Shown here: positions 8,449 through 16,907 of the stretch, piece after piece
How the letters are laid out: the number at the start of each line of letters is the position of its first letter
How positions within the stretch are numbered: position 1 is the first letter of the stretch
NCBI GenBank assembly: GCA_002314145.1
Contig: DCCG01000017.1
Location: 1 to 64,000 of the forward strand
DNA: 64,000 nucleotides
Direction: 5' to 3'
DNA from: Thalassolituus sp. UBA1087
Lineage (GTDB): Bacteria > Pseudomonadota > Gammaproteobacteria > Pseudomonadales > Oceanobacteraceae
The notes under the pieces: model-generated
Told to the model about the DNA's origin: nothing
Seen by the model: the letters and a program-made list of their open reading frames with translations, nothing else
The model's database searches: none
Made by a program: the position numbers and the translations under genes

Positions 8449-9309
8449 ATGAAAGCTCTGGCTCGCTGGGCTATGGACAGTCGCCGCAACGCAATTATTG
8501 CGGCCGGTGCCTGTCTTGCAGTTCCGCTGCTGTTCTGGATAGGAGCAGCCATTCAGGCACTGGTGCTGTTGCGTCAGGGCGTTCGTGATGGTGGTCAGGT
8601 GGTTCTCTGGTCTCTGCTTCCGGCATTTGTCTGGGCAGGCATGGGAGATCCAACGCCACTGGTGGTTGCTTTGGGCGCCAGCGCCCTGGCAATCGTCCTG
8701 CGTCAGACGATCCGGCTTGAAATAGCGGTGGTGGTGGCTGCAGGCATTGGTATCGGGCTGTATCTGTTGTTGCCGCTGGCACTGGCCGACATTCTTGCGC
8801 TGGTGCAACAGGGCATTGAAACAACCCTGACTGATTCGTATCAGGATGATCCGGAATTTCTGGCTTACCTGATGCCATTAGTCGGACCAATGATTGCCGG
8901 AGGGCTTGCAGCCCTTCATTCGCTGGTCATAATTTTGTGTCTGTTACTGGGACGCTACTGGCAGGCGGTACTGTTTAACCCCGGCGGTTTTGGCCGCGAG
9001 TTTAAACAGCTGCGTCTGCCCCTGGCTTACAGTCTGCCTGCAGTATTGGTCAGTCTGGCAGCCGGACAGCTGCAGCCGGAACTGGCAGGAGTAACACCGG
9101 TATTAACGGTGCCTCTGCTGCTGGCAGGTCTGGCCTTGTTCCATGGTGCGCTAACTCAGTTACGTGCCAGTCCGACATGGATGGTGCTGGTTTATCTGGC
9201 GCTGTTTTTATTCGGGCCTTACATGTACACATTACTAATTTTCGGCGCGGCGCTGGATAGCGTATTCAATATCCGCTCGCGACTAAAAGACACGGCAGGC
9301 GATGACTGA
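8449..9309 (+). CDS. DUF2232-type multi-spanning membrane protein of the S6-S18-L9 operon
   Basis: A 286-residue integral inner-membrane protein with about eight hydrophobic segments, starting with the stretch from residue 14 (NAIIAAGACLAVPLLFWIGAA). Pseudomonas and relatives carry a similar YybS/DUF2232 gene in exactly this place between rpsR and rplI; its function is unknown. The N-terminus MKALARWAMDSRR is basic and probably cytoplasmic. It is separated from rpsR by the palindromic repeat and from rplI by 27 bases. Identity rests on position and membrane topology more than on motifs. Confidence 0.75.
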   Translation: MKALARWAMDSRRNAIIAAGACLAVPLLFWIGAAIQALVLLRQGVRDGGQVVLWSLLPAFVWAGMGDPTPLVVALGASALAIVLRQTIRLEIAVVVAAGIGIGLYLLLPLALADILALVQQGIETTLTDSYQDDPEFLAYLMPLVGPMIAGGLAALHSLVIILCLLLGRYWQAVLFNPGGFGREFKQLRLPLAYSLPAVLVSLAAGQLQPELAGVTPVLTVPLLLAGLALFHGALTQLRASPTWMVLVYLALFLFGPYMYTLLIFGAALDSVFNIRSRLKDTAGDD

Positions 9310-9336
9310 TCGCCGCCCTGTAATGAGGAATTAAAC

Positions 9337-9786
9337 ATGCAAATTATTCTGTTAGAAAAAGTAGCCAACCTGGGTGCCCTGGGTGACACGGTAACTGTAC
9401 GTCCTGGTTACGCCCGTAACTTCCTGTTTCCACAGGGAAAAGCAGTACCTGCAACCAAAGCTAACGTAGAACAGTTCGAAGCACGTCGTGCTGAACTGGA
9501 AGCTCAGTCTGCAGCCAAACTGGCGGATGCTGAATCCCGTAAAGAGAAAATCGAAGAGATTGAACTGTCTGTTGCCGTTAAAGCCGGTGAAGAAGGCAAA
9601 CTGTTCGGTTCTCTGGGTACCCGTGATATCGCTGATCTGGTTACCGAAGCGGGCGTTGAACTGGCGAAAGCTGAAGTTCGTCTGCCGGAAGGTCCGATCC
9701 GCTCTGTTGGTGAATTCGATGTTGCTATTCACCTGCACCCGGAAGTTAATGCCACTCTGAAGCTGCACGTTGTAGCGGAAGACTAA
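9337..9786 (+). CDS. rplI: 50S ribosomal protein L9
   Basis: The two-domain L9 protein that binds 23S rRNA near the L1 stalk. The N-terminal domain [32 protein letters not shown] is diagnostic, followed by the long connecting helix (residues about 40-75, rich in Ala, Glu and Lys) and the C-terminal domain ending HVVAED. Its length of 149 is normal. TGAGGAA lies eight bases before the ATG. It is the last gene of the rpsF operon; an intrinsic terminator follows. Confidence 0.98.
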   Translation: MQIILLEKVANLGALGDTVTVRPGYARNFLFPQGKAVPATKANVEQFEARRAELEAQSAAKLADAESRKEKIEEIELSVAVKAGEEGKLFGSLGTRDIADLVTEAGVELAKAEVRLPEGPIRSVGEFDVAIHLHPEVNATLKLHVVAED

Positions 9787-9827
9787 GGCCCGCCTGCAGC
9801 TGCCAAACTGGCAGATGACGGCAGAAT

Positions 9828-9864
9828 AAGGCACTATTAGCGGCTCGCTGATAGTGCCTTTTTT
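9828..9864 (+). terminator. Intrinsic terminator after rplI
   Basis: AAGGCACTAT (9828-9837) and ATAGTGCCTT (9851-9860) form a ten-pair stem over a 13-base loop, followed by a run of six T (9859-9864) that overlaps the end of the stem. It lies 42 bases after the rplI stop and before dnaB. Confidence 0.9.
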
Positions 9865-9891
9865 GTATTCAGACCGGAACCGGACCCCTGC

Positions 9892-11280
9892 ATGACAGAC
9901 GATTACGACCACGGGCAGACGGACAGCAGCCCGCGCACCCCACCGCATTCCATTGAAGCCGAACAATCGGTACTTGGCTCGCTGATGCTGGATGAACGCG
10001 CCTGGGAAGATGTCTCAGAAATGCTGCTTGATGGTGACTTTTACCGCCATGATCATCGTCTGATATTTCGTGCGGTCCTGCACCTGGTGTCACAGGAACA
10101 GCCCATTGACGTAGTCACCGTGGCGGAAGAGCTGGAAGAACGCAGCCTGCTGGAAAAAGCCGGGGGCGCGGCATATCTGAGCCGTCTGGTGGACATGACC
10201 CCGTCCATTGAAAACTGTGCCGCCTACGCTGAAATTGTACGTGAGCGTTCCCAGCAGCGCGCCCTGATCGAAGCCGCCAGCGAAATTATGGACCGCGCCT
10301 ACGAACCGGACGGTGATGATTCGCTGACACTGGTATCGGACGCCGAAAAGGCCATCGCTCAGATTGCCGAAGGCAGTCATAAAGAAGGCGGCCCACAGAA
10401 AGTGGCGCCGATTCTGAAGAACACCCTTGAACAGCTGGACGAGCTGTTTAACCAGCCGGATGGTCTGTCCGGCCTGACCACCGGCTTTACCGAAATTGAT
10501 AACCGCACCTCCGGTCTGCAGAAAGCCGATCTGGTGATTGTGGCGGCCCGTCCGTCCATGGGTAAAACAACCTACGCCATGAACCTGGTGGAAAACGCTT
10601 TGTTAGCCACCAAACGTCCGTGCCTGGTGTTCAGTCTGGAGATGCCGTCCGAATCCATCGTTATGCGGATGTTGTCGTCCATCGGCAAAATCGATCAGAC
10701 CCGTATCCGTTCCGGTAAATTAATCGACGAAGACTGGCCCAAGTTGTCGGCGGCGGTGAATATGCTCAAAGATCTGCCGCTGTACATCGATGACACGCCG
10801 GCGTTAACACCGCAGGAAATGCGCGCCCGGGCGCGTAAAGTGTATCGGGATAACAATAATGACCTGGCCATGATTATGGTCGATTACCTGCAGCTGATGC
10901 GGGTGACCGGCAATACCGAAGGCCGTACCCAGGAAATTTCAGAGATTTCCCGTACCCTGAAGGTCATCGCCAAAGAATTTAACTGCCCATTGGTGGCGCT
11001 GTCGCAGCTTAACCGCTCGCTGGAGCAGCGGCCGAATAAGCGTCCGGTCAACTCTGACCTGCGGGAATCCGGGGCCATCGAGCAGGACGCGGATATTATT
11101 CAGTTTATTTACCGTGACGAAGTCTATAACGAAGACAGCCCGGATAAAGGCGTGGCTGAACTGATTACCGGTAAGCACCGGAACGGTCCGATTGGTACTG
11201 ACCGGCTGGCGTTTATTGGTAAGTACACGCGATTCGAGAACCTGGCGCATGGCTACGATTCATCCGACGACGATTATTAG
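9892..11280 (+). CDS. dnaB: Replicative DNA helicase DnaB
   Basis: The hexameric 5'-3' helicase that unwinds DNA at the replication fork. The N-terminal DnaG-interacting domain begins PPHSIEAEQSVLGSLM. The RecA-like domain holds Walker A ARPSMGKTTYAMN (about residues 223-235) and the DnaB signature MIMVDYLQLMR, followed by LRESGAIEQDADIIQFIYRDEVY near the C-terminus. Its length of 462 is typical and no intein is present. The start ATG at 9892 lacks a strong ribosome site. A possible loader for this helicase is encoded at 29.5-31.4 kb in the same window. A copy of the palindromic repeat begins just after the stop. Confidence 0.98.
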   Translation: MTDDYDHGQTDSSPRTPPHSIEAEQSVLGSLMLDERAWEDVSEMLLDGDFYRHDHRLIFRAVLHLVSQEQPIDVVTVAEELEERSLLEKAGGAAYLSRLVDMTPSIENCAAYAEIVRERSQQRALIEAASEIMDRAYEPDGDDSLTLVSDAEKAIAQIAEGSHKEGGPQKVAPILKNTLEQLDELFNQPDGLSGLTTGFTEIDNRTSGLQKADLVIVAARPSMGKTTYAMNLVENALLATKRPCLVFSLEMPSESIVMRMLSSIGKIDQTRIRSGKLIDEDWPKLSAAVNMLKDLPLYIDDTPALTPQEMRARARKVYRDNNNDLAMIMVDYLQLMRVTGNTEGRTQEISEISRTLKVIAKEFNCPLVALSQLNRSLEQRPNKRPVNSDLRESGAIEQDADIIQFIYRDEVYNEDSPDKGVAELITGKHRNGPIGTDRLAFIGKYTRFENLAHGYDSSDDDY

Positions 11281-11290
11281 GCCGCTGGTT

Positions 11291-11410
11291 TAAAGCTGGC
11301 TGCGTTGTTATTGCGGCGTTAAAAATTCCCGTGGGATGCTCATGTATGATTTATACACTCCGCTCCCCCGGGAATTTTTGCCTTGCACTAACTGCCTCGC
11401 CGACGCTTTA
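11291..11410. repeat. 120-bp palindromic repeat, copy 2
   Basis: Second copy of the element at 8291-8410, in the same orientation and again starting about ten bases after a stop codon (dnaB). Its outer arms are TAAAGC (11291-11296) and GCTTTA (11405-11410). Its inner arms are AAAAATTCCC (11321-11330) and GGGAATTTTT (11370-11379). Compared with copy 1, C-G has become A-T at 11325/11375 and T-A has become C-G at 11330/11370, so both sides of the stem changed together. Confidence 0.85.
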
Positions 11411-11489
11411 AATCCGGCGGGAAACTCCGTAAAAGTCTAACGAATTAAAAGTGTCTGTAGTTTATTGCAGGCAGCAAGCAGGAAACCTT

Positions 11490-12128
11490 ATGAATTTTAC
11501 GCCCGAACTTCCTTTCGATGGTGGCCGTGTAAGGCCGCTGACCTACGATGATGTGGATGCCTTATTCGAGATCTATCAGCATCCGGAAATTCCCGGTCAG
11601 CATGCGCCGGATAATAAAGATAATCTGACCCGCATGGTGGATCTGTCAGTACAGATGGCAGCGACTCAGCGTGGCATGATGTGGTTGCTGGAAGTGGGTG
11701 ATGAAGGTTCCCGGGAAGTACAGGGCATGGTCAGTGCGTATGACTGGCAGCCATCGCAGCTGCGCACCATGTTGCGGGTGGACGGTTTGCCGCAGTTGTC
11801 TTCAGAGCACCGGGCCGCGGCGCTGAATACCTGTCTTGAATTTATGGCGTCAAAATACCATCTGCGTAATTTTGGTTATCAGTGGATTGCCGGTCAGGAT
11901 GAAGCCATTAAAACCCTGCTGGAAAACTGTGGTTTCACTCTGAGTGCCACGCTGCGTGATGGCTGGCGTACCGGTACGGAATCTTTCGCCGACGTCGCTC
12001 AGTTTTATAAGTTGCTGGATGTCGCCAAACCTGTCCCCGGGCGTTTGGGGGAGCAGGATAATCCGGGTCAGAATCTGGATAAATCCTTCAGTGGCAGCGC
12101 AGTGAATAATGGCGGAGGTGAAGCATGA
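11490..12128 (+). CDS. GNAT-family N-acetyltransferase, first of a pair
   Basis: A 212-residue protein with the fold pattern of RimJ/RimL-type acetyltransferases. The N-terminal LPFDGGRVRPLTYDDVDALFEIYQHPEIPG is a typical acceptor-binding start, and the later ALNTCLEFMASKYHLRNFGYQWIAGQDEAIKTLLENCGFTLSATLRDG gives the C-terminal family pattern. The acetyl-CoA pyrophosphate loop is poorly conserved, so activity is uncertain. The ATG at 11490 has AGGAAA about six bases upstream; an upstream GTG at 11451 is less likely. It overlaps the next GNAT gene by four bases (ATGA), indicating translational coupling. The acceptor substrate is not known. Confidence 0.7.
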   Translation: MNFTPELPFDGGRVRPLTYDDVDALFEIYQHPEIPGQHAPDNKDNLTRMVDLSVQMAATQRGMMWLLEVGDEGSREVQGMVSAYDWQPSQLRTMLRVDGLPQLSSEHRAAALNTCLEFMASKYHLRNFGYQWIAGQDEAIKTLLENCGFTLSATLRDGWRTGTESFADVAQFYKLLDVAKPVPGRLGEQDNPGQNLDKSFSGSAVNNGGGEA

Positions 12129-12664
12129 ACTGGAATTTTTCTGCCGGTAACTTCAGCCTGCGTTTACCGGTTACGGATCAGGATGGCGATGCCCTGTATG
12201 AGCTGATGAGCGTGCAGGCACAGGTGGATCATCTGCCGCGTCAGGCAATGACCGTTCCGGCTCAGGCGCTGGATGAACTGCGTCGTATGGCCATGCGCTT
12301 TGAAACCCGTGAAGCCGCCTTCTGGCTGGTGGAAGGCATGTACGATAAGCAACTGGTGGCGCGTATTGGTATCCAGAAAATTAACTGGATGCAATTGGCG
12401 GCGCAACTGCAGTGGGAATTATATTCCGCCATAGAATTACCCGAACTGCAGGAAATTTTCCCGGCGGTGGCCAATTTTATTTTTGATGAATTAAATCTGC
12501 ATCGTCTGGAAATGCGTCTGCGCGAAGGCTCAGAAAAACACGAAGCACTGTTAAAAGGTCTGGGCTTTACCTTTGAAGGTATTCTGCCGGCACAGGTGGA
12601 ATACGAAGGTGACAGTGTGAATATGGCGGTGTGGAGTCTGCTGTCTTCTGACCGGCGCGCATAA
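12125..12664 (+). CDS. GNAT-family N-acetyltransferase, second of a pair
   Basis: A 179-residue protein that looks like a diverged paralogue of its upstream neighbour. It begins with a FSLRLPVTDQDGDALYELMS acceptor region and ends with FDELNLHRLEMRLREGSEKHEALLKGLGFTFEGILP, the RimL-like pattern of Leu-His-Arg-Leu followed by a glycine turn. Its start overlaps the previous stop in an ATGA, so the two proteins are probably made in equal amounts and could form a heterodimer; that is inference. The acceptor is not known. The gene converges on the periplasmic binding protein gene with a shared hairpin at the junction. Confidence 0.72.
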   Translation: MNWNFSAGNFSLRLPVTDQDGDALYELMSVQAQVDHLPRQAMTVPAQALDELRRMAMRFETREAAFWLVEGMYDKQLVARIGIQKINWMQLAAQLQWELYSAIELPELQEIFPAVANFIFDELNLHRLEMRLREGSEKHEALLKGLGFTFEGILPAQVEYEGDSVNMAVWSLLSSDRRA

Positions 12665-12676
12665 AACGTGCGCCGG
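12652..12676. terminator. Candidate bidirectional hairpin between convergent genes
   Basis: CCGGCGC (12652-12658) pairs with GCGCCGG (12670-12676). The stem begins inside the last codons of the GNAT gene and ends two bases before the stop codon of the convergent gene. T-runs are weak on both strands, so this is only a candidate terminator. Confidence 0.4.
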
Positions 12677-12677
12677 C

Positions 12678-13820
12678 TTATTTGAGTAACAGCAGTTTCA
12701 TTAAGTCTTCGGTTTCCAGCGGATAGTGCTTAAGCCCTTTGTTGTGGTAACGGCTCAGATTACGAAAATTCAGGGTTTTCCAGCCCGCTTTGTTTAACAA
12801 TGGCTGGTAGCGCTCAATATTGTCCTTGTGTATCAGTGTCATCGGCCTGTGGATATCCGCTTCTGCCGCGGGTATCGTCAGGCCGTGTTCATTGTCATAA
12901 ATGATGGCCAGCGCCAGCGACGCATCAAGAAAATGGCCGCCGGCAGACACCAGTAATTCGCCTTCCTTAATCGCCTCCTGCGCTTCTGCCGTCCAGTCCG
13001 TGCCGGATACCAGCACATCCCTGCCGGGGGTTAATCCCCGTCGTTTCAGCTCGCTGATGGTTCCCATTGCCATGGCATCACTGGCCGTCCAGATGGCATT
13101 TGTTTCAGGGTGACGGGACAACAATGCTGAGGTCAGAAAACTGGCCCGTTCCTGGCTCCAGTCGGCATAGGCTATCTGCTTGAGACTGACATCCGGTTGC
13201 TGTGCCAGCGCTTTTTTGAGCCCCTGCTCCCGGAAGTGTGTGGCCATGGTATCGCGCGTGCCGTTAATGCCGAACAGGTGAATCCTGTCGTCCGCGGCGC
13301 GCAGATTGCGTTGTCGGGCGGCATTGATTAAATAATCGGCACTGCGGGCGCCGGCGCTGATGTCATCTGGCATAACGCTGGCCAGCCAGTTTTTGTAACG
13401 CCCCTGTGGGTAATCAACATTTTTCCGCTCGGCGGGCGGGATGTCGGTGTTGATGGTGATGTAGGGAATGCCGCTGTTTTCCAGATAAGCCAGTGAGTCC
13501 TGGGTACGGCTGAGGTAAATATTCAGCAATACATAATCCGGCCGGTTGTCGGTACGCTGGCTGATAGCATGTATGGTGCGGGTATTGCGGAAGCGGTTGT
13601 GGACGTCAAAGATCACTTCCAGATGGATATCAAAATCCTCTGCCGCCTCACGGGTAATATTGACGATCCGGGTCCAGAACGGTGAATCTGTACCGGATGG
13701 CACCAACAGGGTTACGTGGGTCTGGCGAACGGAATCCGGTTCGGGGGCTGCGCTGGCTCCGGTGCTGAAGACACAGCACAGGGCACAGCACAGAACGATA
13801 TTAAAAAAGCGGGAGGCCAC
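12678..13820 (-). CDS. Periplasmic substrate-binding protein, sugar/LuxP-like type
   Basis: A 380-residue exported protein with a signal peptide (MASRFFNIVLCCALCCVFSTGASA) and the two-lobed fold of the type I periplasmic binding protein superfamily. VTLLVPSGTDSPFWTRIVNITREAAEDF near the N-terminus and IWTASDAMAMGTISELKRRG and VLVSGTDWTAEAQEAIKEG in the second lobe match sugar- or autoinducer-2-binding proteins. No permease or ATPase gene lies beside it, so it may feed a distant transporter or serve as a sensor input domain, as LuxP does. Ligand unknown. It converges on the GNAT pair and lies 120 bases downstream of the copper receptor gene on the same strand. Confidence 0.75.
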   Translation of the reverse strand: MASRFFNIVLCCALCCVFSTGASAAPEPDSVRQTHVTLLVPSGTDSPFWTRIVNITREAAEDFDIHLEVIFDVHNRFRNTRTIHAISQRTDNRPDYVLLNIYLSRTQDSLAYLENSGIPYITINTDIPPAERKNVDYPQGRYKNWLASVMPDDISAGARSADYLINAARQRNLRAADDRIHLFGINGTRDTMATHFREQGLKKALAQQPDVSLKQIAYADWSQERASFLTSALLSRHPETNAIWTASDAMAMGTISELKRRGLTPGRDVLVSGTDWTAEAQEAIKEGELLVSAGGHFLDASLALAIIYDNEHGLTIPAAEADIHRPMTLIHKDNIERYQPLLNKAGWKTLNFRNLSRYHNKGLKHYPLETEDLMKLLLLK

Positions 13821-13940
13821 TACACAACACCAACCATATCAATCTGAGTGTTGAAGATAATAGCCTGCCTCAGGCGTTGCATACACTGACTTATGAGCCA
13901 AAGCGCAGACTTTTGTTAGCAGTGTTTGCTTTACAGCGGG

Positions 13941-15998
13941 TTACAGTCCGTTCAGCGACCACTGCATCTTCAGCCACAGTGTGCGGCCGGGTTCGTTGAC
14001 ACGTTCTGTCTGTTCATAGCCGGCGATATTGGCACCGCTGCGGGAAATATGCTCGGCATAGGTAACATCGAACAGATTATCAACGCCGGCGGTGACCAGC
14101 AGAGTGTCACTGGCCTGATAACCGGCGTGCAGTGAGAACACCGTAAAACCGGCATTTTTGCCGATGTCCTGGCCGACCACATTGCCGGTACCCACGGCGA
14201 CACGGTTCTGGTCACCGACCAGACGCCAGAGCGCCCCTGCAGACCAGCGACTGGTCTGGTAGTTCAGACCCAGTCGCATCTCAACGGGCGGGATCTGTCC
14301 CAGGGCGCGGTTGTCGTCTTCGTTTTCACCATGAACCCAGGCAAGCGTGCCGGTTGCATTCCACTGGCTGGCAAAGTCCCAGCGTGCGTCCGCTTCGGCG
14401 CCATATGTCGTGGCGTCGATATTGCGGGCGTTGGCGGCAAAGCTGCTGACATCCGGCAGGGTTTCAATCAGGATGTAATCCGTGTGTTTTGCATAAAACG
14501 CAGAAACAGATGCATTCAGGTTATCGCTGCGCAGCAGTGCGCCGATGTCCAGCTGGTTGGTTTTTTCCGGATCAACATCAAACGTACTGGCAGCACCACT
14601 CATCATCATACTGGTCGCCGCCGGGTTTTTATTACGTTCCCAATAATCCGGTGCGCGCTCCGCATGGCCAAGCCCGGCATACAGACGGTAGTTGGTATCA
14701 AGCTGGTGTTCGTAGCGGATAAAGCCGTTTTTCAGCGTATTGTTGTCTGTTATGCCGCTGGTGGTACGGCCGCTGCGCAGATCTTCGGCGCTGTCTTTGT
14801 TGATGCGCAGACCCATGTGCGCGCTGCTGCCGCTGGCGTAGCTGTGATCCAGTTCGGCGTAGATGCCGTGACTTTTGAAGCTCATATCGTCCATACGCGG
14901 CTGGCTTTCATAGTCCGGATCGAGCAGCGGATCACTCGCTTTGCGCAGCGAGTGTTCATTGCGCTGGGTATCCAGACCGATTTCAGCCTGGGTGCTTGCG
15001 CCCAGTGTGAGCGTTGCGCTGAGCGTTGCACCTTTGGTTTCGCGGTCCGGGTTGGACACTGAGTTGGCCGGTTCACCACTCATCATGTCAGCGCCCGGGG
15101 CGTTGTAGCGCAGGCTGTAATTATCCATTACATGGTCAACGTAGTTACGATAGACCCGGCCTTCCAGTTTGCTGATCAGTGGCGAAATATTGTGCTGTTC
15201 AGCTTTGAGTCCGACATTGGTGCGCTCAAAGGCTGCGCCGTCCATCCCGCGGTCGCCATAGCGGGCTTCGCCATCGCTGACGGCACCGGTCAGTTCAATA
15301 CGGGTATCAGGTGTTGGCGTCCAGCCCAGCGCAGCATTGGTGCTCCAGCGGGTATAGGCCGAATGCACTTTGTTGCCATCACCGTCTTCGTAATCGTTGG
15401 CGTCTGCGCGGGTGCCGTTAAGAGAAACATAACCCAGCGTATTACCGGCCTGAACCTGTGCGGTCTGGTCGTTACGGTCAGCGCTGCCGAACAACAGACT
15501 GGCGTTGGCTTTAACCGGTGTAGTGCTGAAATCCGGCTGGGCACGTTCAAACAGAACCACGCCGGCGCTGGTGCCCGGGCCGTATTTCACGCTCTGCGGG
15601 CCTTTTAATACGATCACTTCATCGTAGGCTTCCGGGTAAACGTACGCGGTGGGCGGGTCCATACGCATGCCGCAGCCGCCCAGCACGGTTTCACCATCCA
15701 GCAGAATCCCCAGCCGGGACGCGGCCATACCGCGGAACAGCGGGTCGCCGTCGGTGCCGCCTTTGCGGATCACCGAAAAGCCGGGAATGTTCTTCAGCAG
15801 GTCAGCACCGTCATGGGCCGGAATGGGCTGCCGTGGCGCTTTGGGGTCAGTGCTGACGGTCAGCACATCGCCGGTTTGCGGCGCGGTAATAACCACCGGC
15901 TCGAGTTTTGTCTGGTCTCCGGGCTGGGTTTCGTCTGCCTGCAGTAAGGGGCAGGCCATGGCCGCTGTCACGGCGAAAGCTAGAGGGGCACGGGGCAT
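13941..15998 (-). CDS. oprC: TonB-dependent copper receptor, OprC/NosA-like
   Basis: A 685-residue outer-membrane receptor with signal peptide (MPRAPLAFAVTAAMACPLLQA). The plug carries the family-specific GGCGMRMDPPTAYVYPEAYDEV with a Cys and two Met residues suited to copper, then VLKGPQSVKYGPGTSAGVVLF. Methionine-rich patches occur in the barrel, for example ATSMMMSGAAS and GADMMSGEP. The protein ends LKMQWSLNGL. Copper import through OprC is known in Pseudomonas aeruginosa; metal specificity here is inferred from similarity. The promoter region is shared with the divergent cytochrome gene and contains a 12-base perfect palindrome, TGCTGCGCAGCA, at 16042-16053. Confidence 0.87.
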   Translation of the reverse strand: MPRAPLAFAVTAAMACPLLQADETQPGDQTKLEPVVITAPQTGDVLTVSTDPKAPRQPIPAHDGADLLKNIPGFSVIRKGGTDGDPLFRGMAASRLGILLDGETVLGGCGMRMDPPTAYVYPEAYDEVIVLKGPQSVKYGPGTSAGVVLFERAQPDFSTTPVKANASLLFGSADRNDQTAQVQAGNTLGYVSLNGTRADANDYEDGDGNKVHSAYTRWSTNAALGWTPTPDTRIELTGAVSDGEARYGDRGMDGAAFERTNVGLKAEQHNISPLISKLEGRVYRNYVDHVMDNYSLRYNAPGADMMSGEPANSVSNPDRETKGATLSATLTLGASTQAEIGLDTQRNEHSLRKASDPLLDPDYESQPRMDDMSFKSHGIYAELDHSYASGSSAHMGLRINKDSAEDLRSGRTTSGITDNNTLKNGFIRYEHQLDTNYRLYAGLGHAERAPDYWERNKNPAATSMMMSGAASTFDVDPEKTNQLDIGALLRSDNLNASVSAFYAKHTDYILIETLPDVSSFAANARNIDATTYGAEADARWDFASQWNATGTLAWVHGENEDDNRALGQIPPVEMRLGLNYQTSRWSAGALWRLVGDQNRVAVGTGNVVGQDIGKNAGFTVFSLHAGYQASDTLLVTAGVDNLFDVTYAEHISRSGANIAGYEQTERVNEPGRTLWLKMQWSLNGL

Positions 15999-16041
15999 CG
16001 GGTTGTCCTTGTTATTGGTGTTCTGTTTGATCAGATATTTG

Positions 16042-16053
16042 TGCTGCGCAGCA
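16042..16053. promoter_or_regulatory. 12-base perfect palindrome upstream of the copper receptor
   Basis: TGCTGCGCAGCA is a perfect palindrome 44 bases upstream of the receptor start and 148 bases upstream of the cytochrome start. Its place in a divergent promoter region makes it a possible operator. No regulator is identified. Confidence 0.3.
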
Positions 16054-16142
16054 TAATTAAGGAAGTTCCCCGGGCCTATGTGACAGGGTGTCGCATATAA
16101 GCCAGGGACTTTATCCGTCAGCGGATGACAGCAGGGGACGGG

Positions 16143-16171
16143 TTGTGATTTTTATAGTGTGTAGCTATATT
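16143..16171 (+). promoter_or_regulatory. Sigma-70 promoter of the cytochrome gene
   Basis: TTGTGA (16143-16148) and TATATT (16166-16171) are exactly 17 bases apart. The -10 box is overlapped by the inverted-repeat operator at 16166-16183, a position suited to repression. Confidence 0.6.
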
Positions 16172-16183
16172 GTGCGCAATATA
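16166..16183. promoter_or_regulatory. OhrR-type operator before the cytochrome gene
   Basis: TATATTG and CAATATA form a perfect seven-base inverted repeat around TGCG. The inner 12 bases, ATTGTGCGCAAT (16169-16180), are identical to 32459-32470 in the ohrR-ohr intergenic region, where the same element is present twice in opposite orientation. This suggests control by the same MarR-family regulator. Confidence 0.6.
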
Positions 16184-16201
16184 AATTAATGGAGGTAACG
16201 C

Positions 16202-16765
16202 ATGAAACATCTGATGATCGCTTTTATGGCTGCTTTACTGCCTGTTTTACCGGTTTCTGCGGAGGTGTCTGTGAGTGCTGACAGCTTTGGCTGCATCCGC
16301 GACTTAACCCCGGTGCGCGGGTTTTTTGTCGGTAATCTGAAAGGGGATCTTGAGGCCACCCTGAAGGTTGCTCATTCCGACAATGGCGGCCGCTATCCGC
16401 CGGGCTCGGTGGTCCAGCTGGTGCCCACTGAAGCCATGGTTAAGCATGAACAGGGCTTTAATCCGGCAACCAACGACTGGGAGTTCTTTGACATTGCTGT
16501 GTCAGCAGACAAGAACGAGATCCTCGCCAGAGGTTTTACCGAAGTGAACAACCGCTTCGGACGTAACTGCTTCGCCTGCCATGTTCAGGCTGATAAACAG
16601 TGGGATCTGATTTGCGAAAACGATCATGGCTGCGCGCCGCTGGCTCTGACAGAGACCATGATCCGCGGCATTCAGAAAACCGATCCGCGCTGTGAGCCGC
16701 AGGCGCTGAGCGATGAAGAACAGGCCGCGCTGCAGCAGCTGCAATCTTTGCTGGAGAAGAACTAG
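16202..16765 (+). CDS. Periplasmic mono-heme c-type cytochrome, P460-like
   Basis: A 187-residue exported protein: signal peptide through about residue 21 (PVLPVSAEV), then a small domain and one heme c attachment motif, CFACH at residues 123-127. Two further cysteine pairs near the C-terminus could form disulfides. The pattern PPGSVVQLVPTEAMVKHEQGFNPATNDWEFF followed by a late CxxCH resembles cytochrome P460-family proteins, but I cannot verify the cross-linking lysine. GGAGG lies seven bases before the ATG. It stands alone, divergent from the copper receptor gene. Its promoter carries an operator shared with ohrR-ohr, so a role in peroxide or nitrosative stress is possible but is inference. 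Confidence 0.7.
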   Translation: MKHLMIAFMAALLPVLPVSAEVSVSADSFGCIRDLTPVRGFFVGNLKGDLEATLKVAHSDNGGRYPPGSVVQLVPTEAMVKHEQGFNPATNDWEFFDIAVSADKNEILARGFTEVNNRFGRNCFACHVQADKQWDLICENDHGCAPLALTETMIRGIQKTDPRCEPQALSDEEQAALQQLQSLLEKN

Positions 16766-16907
16766 GGCCTGTTTCCTGATTGTTATCAGGCCCTAGCGAA
16801 AGGTCTCATGCCAAAGGGTGAATCTGCCTGCTAAGTTAATGCAATTGTCACGCGGACGGAGGATAACCCCATTCCCGGCATCCATCTGACGTGACAGGAG
16901 GTCTGAT

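Noticed and set aside
8291..11410. The exact 3000-base distance between the two palindromic repeats
   Set aside because: Most likely coincidence; the intervening genes are ordinary operon and helicase genes.
12032..12038. A further TGTCCCC resembling the ECF -35 box
   Set aside because: It lies inside the coding region of a GNAT gene and has no GTCTTCC at the right distance.
16846..16875. TGTCACG followed by a TTCC-like box before the small FecR gene, a possible fourth ECF site
   Set aside because: Only four of seven bases match in the second box and three bases differ in the first; too weak to list as a promoter.
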